A DNA stretch of 23,883 nucleotides, from NCBI GenBank assembly GCA_002696685.1, contig NZSI01000028.1, positions 25,276-49,158 on the forward strand, in the 5' to 3' direction. This document shows, one piece after another, positions 23,867 through 23,883 of the stretch. Each line of letters begins with the position of its first letter. Positions within the stretch are counted from its first letter, which is position 1. The DNA is from Chloroflexota bacterium. Its GTDB lineage: Bacteria; Chloroflexota; Dehalococcoidia; SAR202; UBA826. The notes below the pieces were generated by a model. It saw only the letters and a program-made list of their open reading frames with translations, did not search any database and was not told where the DNA came from. Position numbers and translations under genes: made by a program.

Positions 23867-23883
23867 ATGCAAAAGAATATCAG
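23867..23883 (+). CDS. Start of a gene cut by the right edge
   Basis: An ATG at 23867 follows GGAG (23855-23858) by eight bases and opens a frame reading MQKNI before the window ends. It is divergent from the aminotransferase gene. Five codons allow no functional call, and only the ribosome site supports it. Confidence 0.5.

Noticed and set aside
1..23883. CRISPR array, insertion sequence, integrase, toxin-antitoxin or phage genes
   Set aside because: No repeat-spacer pattern, terminal inverted repeats with a transposase, or matching protein motifs were found on either strand.

Overview
The window looks like chromosomal DNA of a free-living, probably marine bacterium of the Chloroflexota, most likely the SAR202 group. 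This is inferred from gene content. Three different enolase-superfamily proteins and two luciferase-like flavin/F420 monooxygenases occur in under 24 kb, alongside a DUF1800 protein, an NHL-repeat protein, a GMC oxidoreductase, a carboxymuconolactone-decarboxylase-like protein and several single-gene carbon-oxidation enzymes. Expansion of the enolase-superfamily and flavin-dependent monooxygenase families is a known trait of SAR202 genomes. The DNA is moderately AT-rich. No phage, transposase, integrase, CRISPR or toxin-antitoxin gene was found, so this reads as a dense catabolic stretch rather than a mobile island.

Left part (1-6664). A 5'-truncated luciferase-like monooxygenase, an NHL-repeat protein and a DUF1800 protein run in one direction. 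A tRNA-Ile(GAT) with encoded CCA follows, ending in a strong hairpin. A carboxymuconolactone-decarboxylase-like gene comes next, with an unusual enolase-superfamily gene 39 bases behind it. A second enolase-superfamily gene faces it on the minus strand.

Centre (6838-15278). A co-directional run holds thiL (thiamine phosphate kinase), a 97-residue unknown protein with a Cys/His cluster, an acyl-CoA ligase and pncB (nicotinate phosphoribosyltransferase). A pentapeptide-repeat gene converges on it with interlocked stop codons. Further right are a PLP-dependent threonine-aldolase-like enzyme with a TTG start, an MFS transporter with a histidine-rich N-terminus, and a small multi-span membrane protein closed by a textbook terminator.

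Right part (15439-23883). A second luciferase-like monooxygenase is followed by an HpcH/HpaI-type class II aldolase (minus strand), an E1-alpha-like thiamine-diphosphate dehydrogenase subunit with no beta subunit in view, a GMC oxidoreductase and a galactonate-dehydratase-like enolase. Together these suggest an oxidise, dehydrate, then retro-aldol route for sugar acids or related polyols, giving pyruvate plus an aldehyde. A minus-strand pair, a DegT-family aminotransferase followed by a nucleoside hydrolase, closes the window, and the first five codons of another plus-strand gene are visible at the right edge.

The points most worth a second look are the enolase at 4326-5480, whose usual general bases are replaced while its metal ligands remain; the orphan E1-alpha gene inside a possible sugar-acid cassette; the unknown 97-residue protein between cofactor genes; the His-rich transporter; and several palindromes and hairpins just upstream of start codons.
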